Positions 63,335 to 64,000 of a stretch of 64,000 nucleotides of DNA are shown here, in pieces (position 1 is the first letter of the stretch; each line of letters opens with the position of its first letter). The notes beneath the pieces are model-generated. The model was not told the DNA's origin and searched no databases. It saw only the letters and a list, made by a program, of their open reading frames with translations. This stretch comes from Cristatella mucedo (taxonomy: Eukaryota > Bryozoa > Phylactolaemata > Cristatellidae), in assembly GCA_009760855.2 (NCBI GenBank), contig WPIO01000325.1:1-64000 (forward strand). Reading direction: 5' to 3'. The translations under genes and the position numbers were made by a program.

Positions 63335-64000
63335 CGACGAGACGAAACCGAGGCTCAAACGAGAACGAGCCTCGAACAAAATCGAGACTCGATCGATATT
63401 AAGCCTCGACCTCGGCAAAGGCTCAACCGGTATCGAGGTTCGACCGGGAACGAGGCTACACCGAGAGCAAGGATTGACCACGACCGTGGCTCGACCGAAA
63501 TCGAGGCTCGACCAAGAACGAGGCTCGACCTAGACCGAGGCTCGACCGAGACCTAGGCTCGACCGAGACCGAGGCTCGACCGAGACCGAGGCTCGACCGA
63601 GACCGAGGTTCGACTGAGACCACGGCTCGACCAAGACCACGGCTCGACCGAGACCGATGCTCTACCGAGACCGAGGCTCGACCGTGATCGAGACTCGCCC
63701 GAAATCGAGGCTCGACCGAGACCGAGGCTCGACCGAGACCGAGGCTCGACCAATACAGAGATCCGACCGAGACCGAGGCTCGACCGAGAACGAGGCACGA
63801 CCGAGCCCGAGGCTCGACCGAGACCAGAGCTCGACCAAGACTCCGGCTCGACCGAGACCGAGTCTTGACTGAAAAAGAGGCGCGACCAAGACATTGGCTC
63901 ACACAAGTCAGAAGCTAAACCACGAGCGAGGCTCAATAAACTACGACGCACGGCGGACACAGCGCTCGTGACATGACCAAGGCTCGACCGTGCCCCAAAC
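63335..64000 (+). repeat. 17-bp minisatellite array 6 (cut by the window end)
   Basis: About 38 copies of GAGGCTCGACCGAGACC-type units, several consecutive ones perfect at 63546-63602. Confidence 0.95.

Larger units (their letters stand above)
62133..64000 (+). repeat. Composite macrosatellite unit 5 (continues beyond the window)
   Basis: It starts TTCAGCCTTGTGTTGGGG with the same parts as unit 3: leader, tRNA-like segment (62712), GCCGGAGTCT segment (62971) and an array from 63335 that is still running at the window end. Confidence 0.85.

Overview
The window is repeat-dense DNA from an animal (invertebrate) nuclear genome. I find no host gene, tRNA gene or rRNA gene in it. The evidence for a metazoan is two Polinton/Maverick (adintovirus-like) elements, three Ty3/Gypsy LTR retrotransposons, CR1/L2-type LINE copies, a tRNA-headed SINE and a composite tandem repeat. 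The species cannot be named; the Gypsy RNase H and integrase remnants at the left edge resemble families common in flatworms and other lophotrochozoans, which is only a hint.

Layout. 1-27 is the 3' end of an LTR of the same family as the element at 34516-38859. 28-1945 is a decayed Gypsy pol (element C), and its probable tail and LTR reappear at about 7990-8397. Between them lies Polinton fragment 1 (about 2090-7985), which has a broken DNA polymerase B, an acidic Ser/Glu protein and a tandem family of small proteins. 8398-32030 is a nearly full-length second Polinton with terminal inverted repeats of about 197 bp. It carries polymerase B, the same small-protein family, two fibre-like proteins, a membrane-active protein, an intact HNH endonuclease, a phospholipase A2-like protein, two minor-capsid-like paralogs, a major capsid protein, a YqaJ/lambda-exonuclease-type nuclease, a zinc-binding protein, a retroviral-type integrase, a membrane protein and an unknown rightmost gene. 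It is interrupted by a LINE fragment (12351-12900) and by a block at about 17370-19595. A complete Gypsy element A (19911-24286, target duplication GAACT) is also inserted, inside a minor-capsid gene.

32521-45000 is dominated by LINEs. A CR1/L2-like copy (about 33600-41395) is split by the complete Gypsy element B (34516-38859, target duplication CTACC), and several 3'-end fragments of two LINE families follow. From about 46100 to the end the DNA is a composite macrosatellite, with units of about 3-5 kb. Each unit contains a tRNA-like stretch and an array of a 17-bp minisatellite; one array has 38 nearly identical copies.

Most Polinton genes carry stop codons and small frameshifts, so the element is now an inactive endogenous copy. 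Read together they describe a virus-like element: protein-primed polymerase, exonuclease and integrase for replication and integration; capsid, minor capsids, fibres, a lytic peptide-like protein and PLA2 for a particle. No packaging ATPase or maturation protease was recognised; if they existed, they may have been lost where the 17.4-19.6 kb block sits.
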